Source: Chloroflexota bacterium
GTDB lineage: Bacteria > Chloroflexota > UBA6077 > FW602-bin22 > JACQUS01
Length of the DNA stretch: 15,037 nt
Reading direction: 5' to 3'
NCBI GenBank assembly: GCA_016210125.1
Contig: JACQUS010000264.1
Location: 1 to 15,037 of the forward strand
Shown here: piece after piece, positions 14,473 to 15,037 of the stretch
Layout of the letters: every line of letters begins with the position of its first letter
Numbering within the stretch: position 1 is the stretch's first letter
Notes under the pieces: generated by a model
What the model saw: the letters and a program-made list of their open reading frames with translations, nothing else
Databases searched by the model: none
Told to the model about the DNA's origin: nothing
Program-made: the position numbers and the translations under genes

Positions 14473-14822
14473 GCAGGAGGAGGCAACGTGACCCGTCGGA
14501 GCATGCACGAGTGCGCGGAGGCGCTGCGGGGGTGGTACCTGCCGGCCAGCAGGAGCGAGCGGACGTAGGCCGCCTTCTGCTCATCCTCGGGCGCGCCGGG
14601 GCGCATCTGCACAGCCCCAAGGCCAAGCTCGCGGTCGATGGCCGCCTGCCGGCCGTGCGTGTCGGCGGTCAGCAGGTGCAGCGTGAGGCGCTCGCTTAGT
14701 GTCGCCAGGCGGGCCGCGACGCCGGGCAGCAGGACGCCGTCGCACGCCAGTGTGCCATTCACGTCGAGCACCAGGTGGCACAGCGTGAGCCGCCCGCGGC
14801 CCGGGACGTCGATCTCGACCAT
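14466..14822 (-). pseudogene. HAD-superfamily phosphatase-like gene, C-terminally truncated
   Basis: ATG 14822 (GGAGGG 6 nt upstream) opens a HAD-type protein resembling the soluble P-type-ATPase-like branch: VLDVNGTLA (18-26) is motif I with Asp20 as nucleophile and Asn22 where most have Asp; LLTADTHG (50-57) is motif II; and Lys83 in EQKAAYVRSL may be motif III. Family members then have a GNGxND motif IV and run to about 150-160 residues. Here similarity ends near residue 92 and the frame continues through unrelated Arg/Ser/Pro-rich sequence to TAA at 14466, inside a direct repeat. The gene has therefore probably lost its 3' third and its product is likely inactive. It starts 3 nt after the upstream membrane-protein stop, so it was translationally coupled. 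Confidence 0.72.
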
Positions 14823-14825
14823 CGG

Positions 14826-15035
14826 TCACCCTCCTAGACCGGGTGGGAGATCAGCGCTGAGGACCACGCCGACGATGGCGGATATGGCCAGCAAAAACGC
14901 GCCGGCGACGAGTGCCGCGGCCACGGAGCGGCCGAGCACCGTGCGGCGGGGCAGGGCGTGGTGGCTCCACTCCTCGTAGGTGATGAGAAAGGCCGCCAGC
15001 GCGCCCAGCGGCGCGAAGACGAGGCCGATGGCGAT
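14826..15035 (-). CDS. partial small membrane protein (C-terminal 69 residues)
   Basis: The frame enters from the right edge and ends at TGA 14828-14826. The visible 69 residues contain two membrane helices, 'IAIGLVFAPLGALAAFLITY' (1-20) and 'AAALVAGAFLLAISAIVGVV' (39-58), joined by a charged loop EEWSHHALPRRTVLGRS. The gene's last codons form the ribosome site (GGAGGG) of the HAD gene, so the two belong to one operon. I cannot name a function. The N-terminus is outside the window. Confidence 0.7.
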   Translation of the reverse strand: MAIGLVFAPLGALAAFLITYEEWSHHALPRRTVLGRSVAAALVAGAFLLAISAIVGVVLSADLPPGLGG

Positions 15036-15037
15036 GA

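Noticed and set aside
14415..14487. Complete miniature transposon bounded by TGCCTC and GAGGCA
   Set aside because: The flanking bases show no target-site duplication and the outer arms are only six to eight bases, so a complete element is not supported.

Overview
The window is about two-thirds GC and encodes a bacterial accessory/catabolic region. The Ala/Pro-rich linker after the lipobox of the TRAP binding protein, the GTAGGGGCGA-type double-hairpin repeat at the left edge, and the 'DVNGT' HAD-like gene next to a small membrane protein at the right edge suggest an uncultivated Chloroflexota-like organism. This placement is an inference, not a demonstration.

Layout. From 10920 down to 236 everything is transcribed leftward. 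In transcription order it holds a glutamate-1-semialdehyde-aminomutase-like class III aminotransferase, hyuA- and hyuB-type hydantoinase/oxoprolinase subunits, a TRAP transporter (dctP lipoprotein, then after a gap dctQ and dctM), a short-chain dehydrogenase, and a MerB (alkylmercury lyase) family gene. The first three genes are tightly packed. Gaps of 221 nt before dctP and 429 nt before dctQ mean the unit may be several transcripts. The set looks like uptake and catabolism of a cyclic amide or amino-acid-like organic acid, but no substrate can be named.

Divergently, from about 11100 rightward, a CRP/FNR-family regulator is followed 37 nt later by an amidohydrolase-2-fold protein that has lost most of its metal ligands. 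Next comes a fluoride riboswitch with its own extended -10 promoter and intrinsic terminator. It controls a CPA2-type cation/proton antiporter gene that is broken by one in-frame amber codon. The right edge holds a pair of imperfect 23-bp direct repeats that end two truncated reading frames. One is a HAD phosphatase gene without its C-terminal motif, lying 3 nt downstream of a partial membrane-protein gene.

Most notable point. The leftmost gene (952 to 236) reads as one MerB-like protein of 238 residues only if two in-frame UGA codons are decoded. The first falls on catalytic Cys96 of MerB. The second falls at, or within one residue of, catalytic Cys159. Twelve nucleotides after the second UGA is a perfect 7-bp hairpin with a GGUC loop, much like a bacterial SECIS element. 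The simplest reading is a MerB homologue with two selenocysteines. No selA, selB, selC or selD gene is visible in the window, so the decoding machinery would have to be elsewhere in the genome.
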